A stretch of 12,779 bases of DNA from NCBI GenBank assembly GCA_020434605.1, contig JAGRAL010000106.1, positions 555 to 13,333 of the forward strand. The letters run 5' to 3'. This DNA is from Bdellovibrionales bacterium. Lineage in GTDB: Bacteria > Bdellovibrionota > Bdellovibrionia > Bdellovibrionales > UBA840. This document shows positions 6,126 to 12,779 of the stretch, in pieces (the first letter of the stretch is position 1; each line of letters starts with the position of its first letter). A program made the translations under genes and the position numbers. Below the pieces are notes generated by a model. It did not search any database. It was not told where the DNA came from and saw nothing but the letters and a program-made list of their open reading frames with translations.

Positions 6126-6629
6126 ATGAAATTAACAGTATTTTTATTATTTATACTTGTAGCGCCCATGTTAATGGCTAGTGAAAAAGAAGTTAGGGCT
6201 TACAGAGATAAACTAGAAATCGCCTCAACGCAGGTGACTAGAGTGGCTAACCGAGTAGATGCCATATCTAAAGATTACCAGGCACAAGCGGATGCAGCGG
6301 ATGGGTATTGCATTTTTCCAAAAGATTTTTTTACAAAAAAATATCCCGAGACAGAAGCTAAAAAAGATTTAGCGGCCATGAACGCGCAACTAGAAGGTTT
6401 GGCGGAATTAGCTAAACGATTAAGTCCTAGAGAATTAGAAACCTTTAGGGATGCTAATGCAAAAATCACAGATCAGTTTTTTAAGGTGCAAGTCGCTTCC
6501 TCTAAATTACATCAAGGGCATTTGACGTGTAAGCAGGGGCATGAAATGAAGGCTAATAGTGGTCTTGAGGAAAAATCGAATCCGTTAGTTCCAAGAATGC
6601 TTGCTAGAGACCCAGAAGCAATAGAGTAA
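6126..6629 (+). CDS. Small exported helical protein, unknown function
   Basis: The 167-residue product has a standard signal peptide (MKLTVFLLFILVAPMLMA, probable cut after residue 18). The mature chain is helical with repeated Ala/Leu/Lys/Glu (about 20-57 and 78-132) and holds two cysteines, 62 and 135, again suiting one disulfide. A run of six Gs ends 5 bases before the ATG at 6126. The 18-base gap to the upstream gene indicates co-transcription. The architecture (signal peptide, helical body, two Cys, a '-F/L-R-D-A-' helix before the second Cys) mirrors that of its neighbour, so the two may be diverged duplicates or partners; overall similarity by eye is too weak to assert homology. No function is assigned. 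Confidence 0.78.
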   Translation: MKLTVFLLFILVAPMLMASEKEVRAYRDKLEIASTQVTRVANRVDAISKDYQAQADAADGYCIFPKDFFTKKYPETEAKKDLAAMNAQLEGLAELAKRLSPRELETFRDANAKITDQFFKVQVASSKLHQGHLTCKQGHEMKANSGLEEKSNPLVPRMLARDPEAIE

Positions 6630-6679
6630 AAAATATCCGAATTTCGAACATTGGGTAGGTGCCCAAAGAGAAAAGCCCT

Positions 6680-6704
6680 GCCAATTAGCAAAAAAGCAGC
6701 TGGC
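6680..6704 (-). terminator. Imperfect hairpin with T-rich tail on minus strand
   Basis: GCCAATTAGC (6680-6689) pairs imperfectly with GCAGCTGGC (6696-6704) around a 6-base A (or T) loop. On the minus strand the hairpin is followed by AGGGCTTTTCTCTTT, a pyrimidine-rich tail, and it lies 6 bases past the stop of the small ORF at 6711. It could end a short minus-strand transcript. Confidence 0.35.
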
Positions 6705-6710
6705 GCATTC

Positions 6711-6821
6711 TTATAAGCCCAGAAGTTTCAAAATAGATAGGATTCGATACATCCATTTAAAAATCCACTCATGTTTCTTCAAAAAACGCCGAATGATAAC
6801 GTAATGGTTGTTACGTTTCAT
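6711..6821 (-). CDS. Possible small basic amphipathic peptide (36 aa)
   Basis: ATG at 6821 on the minus strand, preceded by AAAGGAGGGG and only two more bases (AT), opens a frame of 36 codons ending in TAA at 6711. The peptide starts MKRNNHYVIIRRFLKKHEW, is rich in Lys/Arg in its first half and in Ile, Leu, Trp and Tyr in its second, and would be membrane-active or amphipathic. The ribosome-binding site is wholly within one arm of the hairpin that forms the plus-strand terminator at 6824-6844. A frame of this length can arise by chance, and any terminator of the form AAGGnGGGG looks like a Shine-Dalgarno, so this is a candidate only. No homologue is recognised. Confidence 0.3.
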   Translation of the reverse strand: MKRNNHYVIIRRFLKKHEWIFKWMYRILSILKLLGL

Positions 6822-6823
6822 AT

Positions 6824-6853
6824 CCCCTCCTTTGTAAGGCGGGGCTTTTTCTT
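6824..6853 (+). terminator. Intrinsic terminator, plus strand
   Basis: CCCCTCCTT (6824-6832), loop TGT and AAGGCGGGG (6836-6844) form an 8-bp GC-rich stem with one T-C mismatch, followed by CTTTTTCTTT. It is the only convincing terminator for the 5712-6629 operon and leaves a 3' untranslated region of about 195 bases. Alternatively it ends a separate small plus-strand RNA. Confidence 0.8.
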
Positions 6854-6918
6854 TGGACGATTTACCTATTGCAATCTTATGCCAAGACTTAAAATAAAAT
6901 GAGGCAACTTAGGATCGA

Positions 6919-6942
6919 AATGTCCGTAAAGATACGGACATT
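6919..6942 (-). terminator. Hairpin at the end of leuS
   Basis: AATGTCCGTA and TACGGACATT form a perfect 10-bp stem with a 4-base loop, beginning one base after the leuS stop codon (6944-6946). The minus-strand tail (TCGATCC after the stem) is poor in T, so it may serve as a 3'-end stabiliser or a weak terminator. It contains the core TGTCCG found in the other intergenic repeats. Confidence 0.6.
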
Positions 6943-6943
6943 C

Positions 6944-9346
6944 TTATTTAATCATAATATTTAAAATACGAGACGGAACGTAAACAATCTTTGTAGTTGT
7001 CTTACCATCTATGGCAGCGGCCAGTGTAGAGTTAGACATAACAGCCTTCATAGCTTCTTCTTGCGTAGCTTTTACACCGATTTTGATTTCACCCTTTCTC
7101 TTTCCGTTAATCTGAACGCCAATGGTGACTTCATCGTCCACGCAAAGCTTAGGGTCAAATACTGGCCACGTCTCTAGTGATACAAATGCTTTTTCGCCCA
7201 TTTTTTCCCAAAGCTCTTCAGCAATATGGGGAGCAAACGGAGCTAGTAATTGCACTAGAGGTTTAATAACCGCCTGCGGACGAGCGTCTGTTTTATAAAT
7301 CTCGTTTACTAAGATCATCATTTGAGAAATCGCGGTGTTAAAACTTAAGTTCTCAATATCTTCCGTGACCTTTTTGATGGTTTTATGCAAAAGACGATTT
7401 AGGTCTTCTGTTGGAGCATCTTTAGTAAGAAGTAATTTATCACTTTCTGGATCAACGCAAAGACGCCACAGGCGATCTAAGAACCTACGAACACCCTGAA
7501 TCCCTTGCGTAGACCAAGGCTTATCCTTATCAAGTGGTCCCATAAACATTTCATACAGTCGTAAAGAGTCTGCACCTAAATCATTTACCACTTCATCTGG
7601 GTTGATCACATTGCCGCGGGACTTTGACATTTTCTCGCCGTCGCCACCTAAGATCATTCCTTGGTGAACGAGTTTATGAAACGGTTCTTCGTGAGTGACA
7701 AGGCCAGCATCAAATAAAACTTTTTGCCAAAATCTAGAGTATAGTAAATGTCCAACCGTATGCTCAGGGCCACCTAAATATAAATCGACGGGCATCCAGT
7801 AGTTTTGTGCTTCAAACGAAAAGGCTTCGTTGTCGTTGTGAGGATCACAATATCTTAAAAAGTACCAAGAAGAAGCGGCAGAGCCTGGCATCGTATCAGT
7901 TTCACGAGTGACAGGATTTCCGTCTTTATCTTTTGTATTTACAAAGTCCTTACTTCTAGCTAGAGGTGATTCACCTTTTTCTGAAGGCTGATAGTCAGCA
8001 ACATTTGGAAGTAAAACAGGCAACTCATCAACCGGAAGAGCTTTTAGATCGCCATTTGGATAGCGTACCAACGGGAATGGTTCGCCCCAATAGCGTTGGC
8101 GTGAGAAGAGCCAATCTCTAAACTTATATTGAATACTTTTTTCACCTAATTTTTTATCTTCCAGGTAAGTAAGCATTTTTTTGATAGCATCTTCTTTGTT
8201 TAGGCCATTTAAAAAATCAGAGTTTACCATTTTCCCTTCGCCAGAATAGGGTAAATCTCCACCGTCCACCACCTGCGTGATGGTAAGATCAAATTTTTGC
8301 TCAAAATCATAATCTCTTTCATCGTGAGCAGGGACACACATAATGGCGCCGGTGCCGTAGCCCATTAAAACATAATCTGAAATCCAAATAGGTATTTCTT
8401 TTTTTGTAATTGGGTGGATCGCAAAGGCTCCTGTAAATACACCGGTTTTTTCGGTAGAAGCTTGGCGATCAATATCACTTTTTTTAGAAGAACTAAGTTG
8501 GTAAGCTTTTACATCTTTACTTTGCTCGGTGGTAGCAATGCTAGAAACAAGAGGATGTTCGGGAGCTAAAACCATAAATGTAGCACCAAACAAAGTATCA
8601 GGACGAGTGGTAAACACACGAATGGCATCAACCTTTGCACCCTTTACAGAAAAATCAATTTCTGCTCCGATGCTTTTTCCGATCCAATTTTTTTGTGCCT
8701 CTTTAGTTCTCTCTGGCCAATCTACTTTGTCTAAATCATCTAATAGTCTGTCGGCATAGGATGTGATTTTTAACATCCATTGCTTCATCGGTACGCGCTC
8801 GATGGGGTGACCACCGCGCTCACTCTTTCCGTCAACCACCTCATCGTTAGCCAAAACTGTGCGAAGTGCAGGGCACCAATTCACCGGGGCTTCTTTTTGG
8901 TAAGCCAAACCTTTTTCTAAAAGTTTAGTAAAAATAAATTGTGTCCACTTGTAGTACTTAGGGTCGCAAGTCGAAATTTCACGGCTCCAGTCGTAGCTAA
9001 ATCCCAAAGATTTTAGTTGGCGCTTAAAAGTTACGATTGCATCCTCGGTAGTTTTAGCAGGATGCACTCCGGTTTTAATCGCATATTGCTCGGCCGGTAA
9101 ACCAAATGCGTCCCAACCCATTGGGTGTAAAACATTAAATCCTTTGCAGCGCTTATATCTAGAAACGATATCAGTTGCAGTGTAGCCCTCGGGGTGACCG
9201 ACGTGTAAGCCAGAGGCAGAGGGATACGGAAACATATCCAACGCATAAAACTTAGGTTTTGAGGTATCCATTGTAGCTTTAAAGCAATTGGCTTTATCCC
9301 AAGCGTCTTGCCACTTCTTTTCGATTTCTAAGTGTTTGTATGACAT
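6944..9346 (-). CDS. leuS: Leucyl-tRNA synthetase
   Basis: This class I synthetase charges tRNA-Leu and edits mischarged products. The 800-residue protein shows the HIGH-type motif HVGH (48-51) in the Rossmann fold after FYALDMFPYPS; NWCPALRTVLANDEV (156-170); the CP1 editing domain with its Thr-rich TTRPDTLFG (246-254) and the aspartate site HDERDYDFE (341-349); QRYWGEPFP (417-425); the leucine-specific region ending in MPGSAASSWYFLRY (486-499); KMSKSRGN (572-579); and the anticodon-binding and C-terminal domains to residue 800. The length is slightly short for the family (usually 800-870) but no domain is missing. The ATG at 9346 lacks a clear Shine-Dalgarno. It lies 43 bases behind the ABC permease on the same strand, so read-through from znuCB is possible; I found no distinct promoter. 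Confidence 0.98.
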   Translation of the reverse strand: MSYKHLEIEKKWQDAWDKANCFKATMDTSKPKFYALDMFPYPSASGLHVGHPEGYTATDIVSRYKRCKGFNVLHPMGWDAFGLPAEQYAIKTGVHPAKTTEDAIVTFKRQLKSLGFSYDWSREISTCDPKYYKWTQFIFTKLLEKGLAYQKEAPVNWCPALRTVLANDEVVDGKSERGGHPIERVPMKQWMLKITSYADRLLDDLDKVDWPERTKEAQKNWIGKSIGAEIDFSVKGAKVDAIRVFTTRPDTLFGATFMVLAPEHPLVSSIATTEQSKDVKAYQLSSSKKSDIDRQASTEKTGVFTGAFAIHPITKKEIPIWISDYVLMGYGTGAIMCVPAHDERDYDFEQKFDLTITQVVDGGDLPYSGEGKMVNSDFLNGLNKEDAIKKMLTYLEDKKLGEKSIQYKFRDWLFSRQRYWGEPFPLVRYPNGDLKALPVDELPVLLPNVADYQPSEKGESPLARSKDFVNTKDKDGNPVTRETDTMPGSAASSWYFLRYCDPHNDNEAFSFEAQNYWMPVDLYLGGPEHTVGHLLYSRFWQKVLFDAGLVTHEEPFHKLVHQGMILGGDGEKMSKSRGNVINPDEVVNDLGADSLRLYEMFMGPLDKDKPWSTQGIQGVRRFLDRLWRLCVDPESDKLLLTKDAPTEDLNRLLHKTIKKVTEDIENLSFNTAISQMMILVNEIYKTDARPQAVIKPLVQLLAPFAPHIAEELWEKMGEKAFVSLETWPVFDPKLCVDDEVTIGVQINGKRKGEIKIGVKATQEEAMKAVMSNSTLAAAIDGKTTTKIVYVPSRILNIMIK

Positions 9347-9389
9347 AGGCTAGACGCTAACAAAAAATCAAACTAGAGTCAGGTGTTTT

Positions 9390-10217
9390 TTAGCTTTGTT
9401 TGTTAGTGGCGGGTAGCAGAAGGTTGATAAAAAATACTAACATGGCAAGACTTGCGATGCTAGCGCCGCTGGGTAAGTTAAACACAGCAGACAAGAGGAT
9501 GCCCACAAAGGCAAGTAGAGCTCCGGCTAGAGAGCAAAACAAAAAATGAGCCTTTAAGCTTTTAGTTCTTTTTGTGGCCATTAAAGTGGGTGCCATCATT
9601 AAACAAGTAAGAAGTACTAAGCCAATGATCTTTAAGCTAGCCACCACGCAAAGTCCGATAATGGCAAAGCAAGCGTAGGTAAAATACTTCATGTTTTTAC
9701 CTTCTACCTTTGCAAGCTCTGGGTGAACCAGTGAAAGTAAAAGTGGTTTTTTAAATTTAATGGCAAATACTAAAATAAAAACAAATACGAATAGTAAAAA
9801 CAAAACATCACTCCAGCTTACAGTAAGAATATCACCAAATAACAGGTGTACCATTTCTGTTGAGCCAAACTCGAGTTGACTTAAAAACAAAATCCCCAAA
9901 GCCATAAATCCAGAGTAAAAAATGGCTAAGACAGAATCTAAACTGTTATAGTTTTTCTCTTTTAGGTAAGCAATGATCAAAGAAATCAAAAGTGAAAACG
10001 GCAATAAAAGCCATTTTACTGAAACCCCAATCATATAGGCTAATGAGATGGGGGTAAGTGCAGCATGCGAAAGGCTGGCCCCAAGTAATCCAAGATTTCT
10101 CCATGAAAGATAAGGCCCGACAAAACCACAAATCAAGCCAGCTAAGGTAGAGGCAATGACCGCGCGCCAAAAGAACTCTAATTGCAATAGTTCTAAAACC
10201 TCAGTGGCGATGTTCAT
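9390..10217 (-). CDS. znuB: Zinc/manganese-type ABC transporter permease (ABC-3 family)
   Basis: A polytopic inner-membrane protein forming the channel of a metal-ion importer. From the ATG at 10217 it has 275 residues, the family norm, with about eight hydrophobic segments. ABC-3 signatures are present: GASLSHAALTPISLAY (46-61), KIIGLVLLTCLMMAPTLMA (196-214) and NLPSGASIA (247-255). The frame is open back to 10346, but the extra residues would be read out of frame through the ATPase gene and add an unsupported segment; the ATG at 10217 has AAGAG about 8 bases upstream. It overlaps the end of the ATPase gene by 17 bases, which implies translational coupling. Whether the metal is Zn, Mn or Fe cannot be told from the permease alone, so the symbol is the best guess. 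Confidence 0.88.
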   Translation of the reverse strand: MNIATEVLELLQLEFFWRAVIASTLAGLICGFVGPYLSWRNLGLLGASLSHAALTPISLAYMIGVSVKWLLLPFSLLISLIIAYLKEKNYNSLDSVLAIFYSGFMALGILFLSQLEFGSTEMVHLLFGDILTVSWSDVLFLLFVFVFILVFAIKFKKPLLLSLVHPELAKVEGKNMKYFTYACFAIIGLCVVASLKIIGLVLLTCLMMAPTLMATKRTKSLKAHFLFCSLAGALLAFVGILLSAVFNLPSGASIASLAMLVFFINLLLPATNKQS

Positions 10218-10893
10218 GAATAAAACTCTTTTCGCCGTAAATAGAATGTAAACAAGTATGAAACTCAGGACTTCTTGGATCACCATCAAAAACGATGTCT
10301 TGTTGGTGCAAACATAAAACACGGTTACAGTGATCACTAACTGCACTTAAATCATGAGATACAAAGATCAGTGCAGCCTGCTCGTCTTCGACGTATTTTT
10401 TTAGACGATCAAAAAAACGTGACATCGCTTGCACATCCATTCCCTCGGTAGCCTCATCTAAAAATAGTATTTTTGGCTTCGAGATAATGGCATAAGCTAA
10501 AAAAAGCCTTTGCAATTGGCCACCAGATAATTCGTGAATAGATTTTTTTTGAAAACCCGCCAAATCTACCCACTCTAGTGCTTTTGCGATTTCATCGGTG
10601 GTGATCTTTTTATTTAACTTAAGCTCTAAAAACTCTTCGCAAGTTAGCGGGATAGAAGCATTGATCTTCATTCTTTGTGGTACATAGGCAACCTGTCCTG
10701 CCTCGATTTCTAAATGACTATGACCTTTTAGTGCTGGAATAATCCCAAGTAGAGTCTTAACAAGAGTGGATTTTCCACTGCCATTTGCACCCAATAAGCC
10801 GACAAAATCACCGGCATGGATCTCGAGCTTTAAATTGTCTAAAATTGGTTTTTGATAGCCAATTGTTAAGTCGTGGGCATTTAAGAGTCTCAT
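10201..10893 (-). CDS. znuC: Zinc/manganese-type ABC transporter ATP-binding protein
   Basis: The 230-residue ATPase energises the permease encoded immediately downstream. Walker A is GANGSGKS (35-42), the Q-loop is at VPQ (71-73), the ABC signature is LSGGQ (122-126), Walker B is ILFLDE (142-147) with catalytic Glu147, and the switch histidine is His180 in SHD. Walker B is followed by A-T-E-G-M-D instead of the more usual P-x-x-G-L-D, a mild variant. The C-terminus ends HEHRH, a small histidine cluster that could bind metal. No substrate-binding protein (ZnuA type) or Zur/Fur-like gene is in the window. The ATG at 10893 has no evident ribosome-binding site. Assignment to the Zn/Mn group rests on the ABC-3 partner. 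Confidence 0.88.
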   Translation of the reverse strand: MRLLNAHDLTIGYQKPILDNLKLEIHAGDFVGLLGANGSGKSTLVKTLLGIIPALKGHSHLEIEAGQVAYVPQRMKINASIPLTCEEFLELKLNKKITTDEIAKALEWVDLAGFQKKSIHELSGGQLQRLFLAYAIISKPKILFLDEATEGMDVQAMSRFFDRLKKYVEDEQAALIFVSHDLSAVSDHCNRVLCLHQQDIVFDGDPRSPEFHTCLHSIYGEKSFIHEHRH

Positions 10894-10900
10894 TGGCTAG

Positions 10901-10930
10901 TACATAGCAAATGAAAAGATCTTTTGTCAT
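10901..10930 (-). promoter_or_regulatory. Candidate znuC promoter with palindrome in its spacer
   Basis: On the minus strand ATGACA (10925-10930) and TATGTA (10901-10906) are 18 bases apart; the -35 is good, the -10 weak. The spacer holds the perfect 12-bp palindrome AAAAGATCTTTT (10914-10925), flanked by AAATG and CATTT as an outer imperfect dyad. That is a typical place for a repressor. A metal-responsive regulator would make sense at this gene, but the palindrome does not match the Zur consensus I know. Transcription would start a few bases before the ATG. Confidence 0.35.
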
Positions 10931-10958
10931 TTTTAATCGTCTCTGCCATCATAAGTTT

Positions 10959-11957
10959 ATGAAAAAGCTAAAAGATTTTACGTATCTGCACCTTAAAAAC
11001 TACACAGTTAAAAGCTTGAGTGTAAAAAGCTCCTACCTCAAAGGAAATCCACTGGGTGATCCGCATCTACGTCATAATCCTGTCTTGGTTCCTAACAAGG
11101 GTGAGGTCGAGGGAATCGTAGTCATATTGGCAGGATTTTTTGGAAACGGCCCCAATTATCTTGGACCAAAATCATTTGAAGAAAATTATGCCGAAACCAT
11201 CGACCGCTTGACCACAAAGTCTAAAGCTCCCAACGCAGCCTATATATTTGTTGACGCTTGGACCAGCTTAGGAGGAAGCCAATTTATCAATTCATCAGCG
11301 GTTGGTAAATACGAAGACTATTTGGTGAAAGAAGTTTTAAAACAAGCCAAAGACACATTTGGAAAAGATAAAAAGGTAGCCATCTGTGGGGGTTCCAGTG
11401 GTGGCTACGGCGCCATTCATCTTGCTAGTAAGTACCCAAAAGACTTTCCCTATGTGATGGCTCTAGCTCCTGATTCGGCGTTTGAACTAAGTTTATTAAA
11501 AGATATTTACAAGGCTGCAAATTATTTAGTTCATTTTAAACAAGCTGATTTTTTAAAAAAGCTAAAGGCAGGAGATTTGTCTCGTCTTCGTGATTTTCAT
11601 CCGATTTTAAATGCGGTGGCCATGGCCGCCTGCTATTCTCCTAGAGGAAAAAACATAGATTTACCTGTTGATTTTTACACAGGAGAAATCAAAACCTCTA
11701 TCTGGAAAAAGTGGCTCGAAAAAGACCCCGTACACTTTTTGACAAAAAGAATTGGCGCCTGCAAAAAATTAAAAGCTGTTTTTTTAGAGGTCGGAAAAAA
11801 GGATGAATTTCAATTGCAGTTTGGAGCAAGAAGAATTCATAAATTATGGAAGAAAAATAAAATCCCCCATCACTATAACGAATTTGACGGGGGACATTTT
11901 GATCTTAGCACTAGGCGAGAAGCCATGCTGACATGGCTTAAGGATACTTGGACTTAA
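10959..11957 (+). CDS. Alpha/beta-hydrolase, putative esterase
   Basis: A 332-residue protein (from ATG 10959) with an alpha/beta-hydrolase core: strand and oxyanion-loop region GIVVILAGFFGNGPNYLG (52-69), nucleophile elbow GGSSGGYGA with Ser147 in a G-x-S-x-G context, a likely acid at Asp282 in VGKKDEF, and the histidine His313 in GGHFD. These make a complete Ser-Asp-His triad, resembling the esterase D / putative esterase family. No signal peptide is seen, so it is probably cytoplasmic; the substrate is unknown. An ATG at 10911 would add 16 residues, but it lies only 17 bases from the divergent znuC start and would put the promoter palindrome in coding sequence, so I prefer 10959. Neither start has a strong ribosome-binding site. 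Its stop overlaps that of the convergent gene by 4 bases. Confidence 0.85.
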   Translation: MKKLKDFTYLHLKNYTVKSLSVKSSYLKGNPLGDPHLRHNPVLVPNKGEVEGIVVILAGFFGNGPNYLGPKSFEENYAETIDRLTTKSKAPNAAYIFVDAWTSLGGSQFINSSAVGKYEDYLVKEVLKQAKDTFGKDKKVAICGGSSGGYGAIHLASKYPKDFPYVMALAPDSAFELSLLKDIYKAANYLVHFKQADFLKKLKAGDLSRLRDFHPILNAVAMAACYSPRGKNIDLPVDFYTGEIKTSIWKKWLEKDPVHFLTKRIGACKKLKAVFLEVGKKDEFQLQFGARRIHKLWKKNKIPHHYNEFDGGHFDLSTRREAMLTWLKDTWT

Positions 11958-12334
11958 GCATCTTCGGTTGGCTTAACTTCTTCTGAAGCCGCTTCTGAAA
12001 CTTCAGCTTCCTCAGCCTTATTTCCTTTTAAAAAAGAAAGGCGAGCCATGTCGATCTTGTTAATAAGATCTTGGTTAGGAAGTACTTCTTTTAGTTTTAA
12101 AATCGCTTGATTTGTAGCTTTTGAAGAAAGAAGAGTCGTAACCACTTCTTGCACTTTAGGATTTTTGCTAGCAGTTTCTGCTAAATCCACAATCTGTGTT
12201 TGTAGTTTAGTCGTAGTTTCTTTGATTTTTTTAGTATCAATTTGCAGATCCATTCCGTCGATAAAAGCCATCACTGTCTCTTTACTAGGAATTTTGCTTT
12301 TTAGTTCATTCAACATAGGTTTTATATCCGCCAT
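11954..12334 (-). CDS. Small helical protein with acidic tail, unknown function
   Basis: The 126-residue product has no signal peptide, cysteine or membrane segment and is predicted by composition to be all helix: amphipathic helices at about 3-14, 18-28, 34-58 and 60-84, then an Ala/Glu-rich acidic tail (about 107-126). The ATG at 12334 is preceded by AGGGGGG ending 5 bases upstream. It resembles small cytoplasmic phasin-like or chaperone-like helical proteins in general character only; no family is recognised. It reads towards the hydrolase gene and shares the TTAA at 11954-11957, which supplies the stop codon of both. There is no room for a separate terminator, so the two transcripts must overlap. 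Confidence 0.78.
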   Translation of the reverse strand: MADIKPMLNELKSKIPSKETVMAFIDGMDLQIDTKKIKETTTKLQTQIVDLAETASKNPKVQEVVTTLLSSKATNQAILKLKEVLPNQDLINKIDMARLSFLKGNKAEEAEVSEAASEEVKPTEDA

Positions 12335-12363
12335 TATTGCCCCCCTGAGCTAAGCTTGTCTCC

Positions 12364-12392
12364 AGCATAACATGGATCCTATCGGCAGTAAA
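12364..12392 (-). promoter_or_regulatory. Promoter of the 11954-12334 gene
   Basis: On the minus strand TTTACT (12387-12392) and TATGCT (12364-12369) are 17 bases apart, each 4 of 6 to consensus, placing the start near 12357 with a leader of about 22 bases. The spacer also contains GCCGATAG (12379-12386), 7 of 8 to a sigma-28 -10 element, but with CAAG instead of TAAA at the matching -35. Confidence 0.4.
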
Positions 12393-12493
12393 TATCTTGG
12401 CCTTGACGACGGACTTTGGAAAAACTTACAGGCTGGCTTAGCTCCTTCTACTAGCTATTGTGTAGATTCGATACTTTTGCTAGGTATGGCTCT

Positions 12494-12779
12494 ATGCAAA
12501 ATGTGTCTTTACGAATCAGCCGAACGCGCCAGCTACCAAGCCCCAACAAGTATGCGGTAGCTCTTTTAAACGAAAATCTTAATTTTAATTATGACGAAGA
12601 AAGAGTGTCTCAGTTTAAGGGTAAGTGGCGAGAAGAGGCCTTTGCTCTTCCACAAAACGCCCCTGTTGATCTTGAGATCGGTGTTGGAAATGGTTTTCAC
12701 CTTGCGCACTACTTGGAAACTAAAAAAGATCGCGCCATTGTTGGACTTGAGCTTAAGTATAAGCCGCTAATTCAAACGG
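12494..12779 (+). CDS. trmB: tRNA (guanine-N7-)-methyltransferase, N-terminal part
   Basis: TrmB methylates G46 of tRNA to m7G using S-adenosylmethionine. The frame starts at ATG 12494 and runs off the window after 95 codons, so about the first 40 percent is present. The SAM-binding motif I is clear: VDLEIGVGNGFHLAHYL (58-74), followed by the second strand IVGLELKYK (82-90) with the ribose-binding acidic residue. The upstream segment with RTRQLPSPNKYAVALL (10-25) and the F/W-x-E region fit the family's N-terminus. A GTG at 12503 is an alternative start; the ribosome-binding site is weak (TAGG 9 bases before the ATG). It is divergent from the small helical protein; the promoter is not clear, with TTGACG near 12402-12407 the best -35-like word. 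Confidence 0.88.
   Translation, partial: MQNVSLRISRTRQLPSPNKYAVALLNENLNFNYDEERVSQFKGKWREEAFALPQNAPVDLEIGVGNGFHLAHYLETKKDRAIVGLELKYKPLIQT

Larger units (their letters stand above)
6630..6943. other. Convergent intergenic region with hairpins and a possible small ORF
   Basis: Between the secreted-protein operon and the end of leuS there are 314 bases. They hold an imperfect TATCCGAA/TTCGAACA repeat just after the stop (about 6634-6650), a stem TTGGGT/GCCCAA (6651-6666), a hairpin at 6680-6704, a small minus-strand ORF (6711-6821), a 7-bp stem AACGTAA/TTACGTT (6798-6817), a plus-strand terminator (6824-6853) and the leuS hairpin (6919-6942). Confidence 0.6.

Noticed and set aside
9355..9394. 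A-rich/T-rich stem between the permease and leuS as a terminator
   Set aside because: The pairing is almost only A-T with a bulge and overlaps the permease stop; too weak to call.
10218..10346. N-terminal extension of the ABC permease
   Set aside because: The added residues are the ATPase's C-terminal codons in another frame; the ATG at 10217 gives the family's usual length.
12372..12560. 62-residue plus-strand ORF before trmB
   Set aside because: No ribosome-binding site, no recognisable features, and it overlaps the trmB start and the promoter of the divergent gene; best read as an intergenic chance frame.

Overview
The window reads as a chromosomal segment of an AT-rich Gram-negative bacterium, most plausibly a member of the Bdellovibrionota or a related deltaproteobacterial predator lineage. 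This rests on the mix of housekeeping genes (leuS, ung, speA, trmB, a znuBC-type ABC pair) with lineage-restricted secreted proteins, including a Cys-rich then Gly-rich one. No rRNA or other taxonomic marker is present, so the placement is inference.

Layout. Bases 1-2658 are an accessory-looking block on the minus strand: a truncated coiled-coil protein (1-224), a 350-base gene-free stretch with two inverted repeats, a secreted Cys/Gly-rich protein (575-2119), a terminator, and a second full-length coiled-coil protein (2296-2658). The first and last are paralogues. Bases 2797-5458 carry ung and speA on the minus strand, separated by a terminator-like hairpin; speA has a good sigma-70 promoter. 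A divergent two-gene plus-strand operon (5712-6629) encodes two small exported helical proteins with two cysteines each. It converges on leuS (6944-9346, minus) across a 314-base gap that holds a plus-strand terminator and a possible 36-residue ORF on the opposite strand. Upstream of leuS, on the same strand, lie the permease and ATPase of a zinc/manganese-type ABC importer (9390-10893), which overlap by 17 bases. Divergent from these is an alpha/beta-hydrolase (10959-11957) whose stop codon overlaps that of a convergent small helical protein (11954-12334). The window ends in the first 95 codons of trmB.

The genes do not form one pathway. Functionally linked pieces are the ABC importer pair (no substrate-binding protein in view), the two-gene secreted operon, and possibly the 1-2658 block. 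The most interesting signals are non-coding: an 8-base word, TGTCCGAA, seen four times and only between genes; a long imperfect hairpin at 361-455; a perfect 15-base dyad upstream of speA; a palindrome placed like an operator at znuC; and a small ORF whose ribosome-binding site is locked in a hairpin that is also a terminator on the other strand. No CRISPR array, insertion sequence, tRNA or rRNA was seen. No clearly new multi-gene defence or other system is evident.
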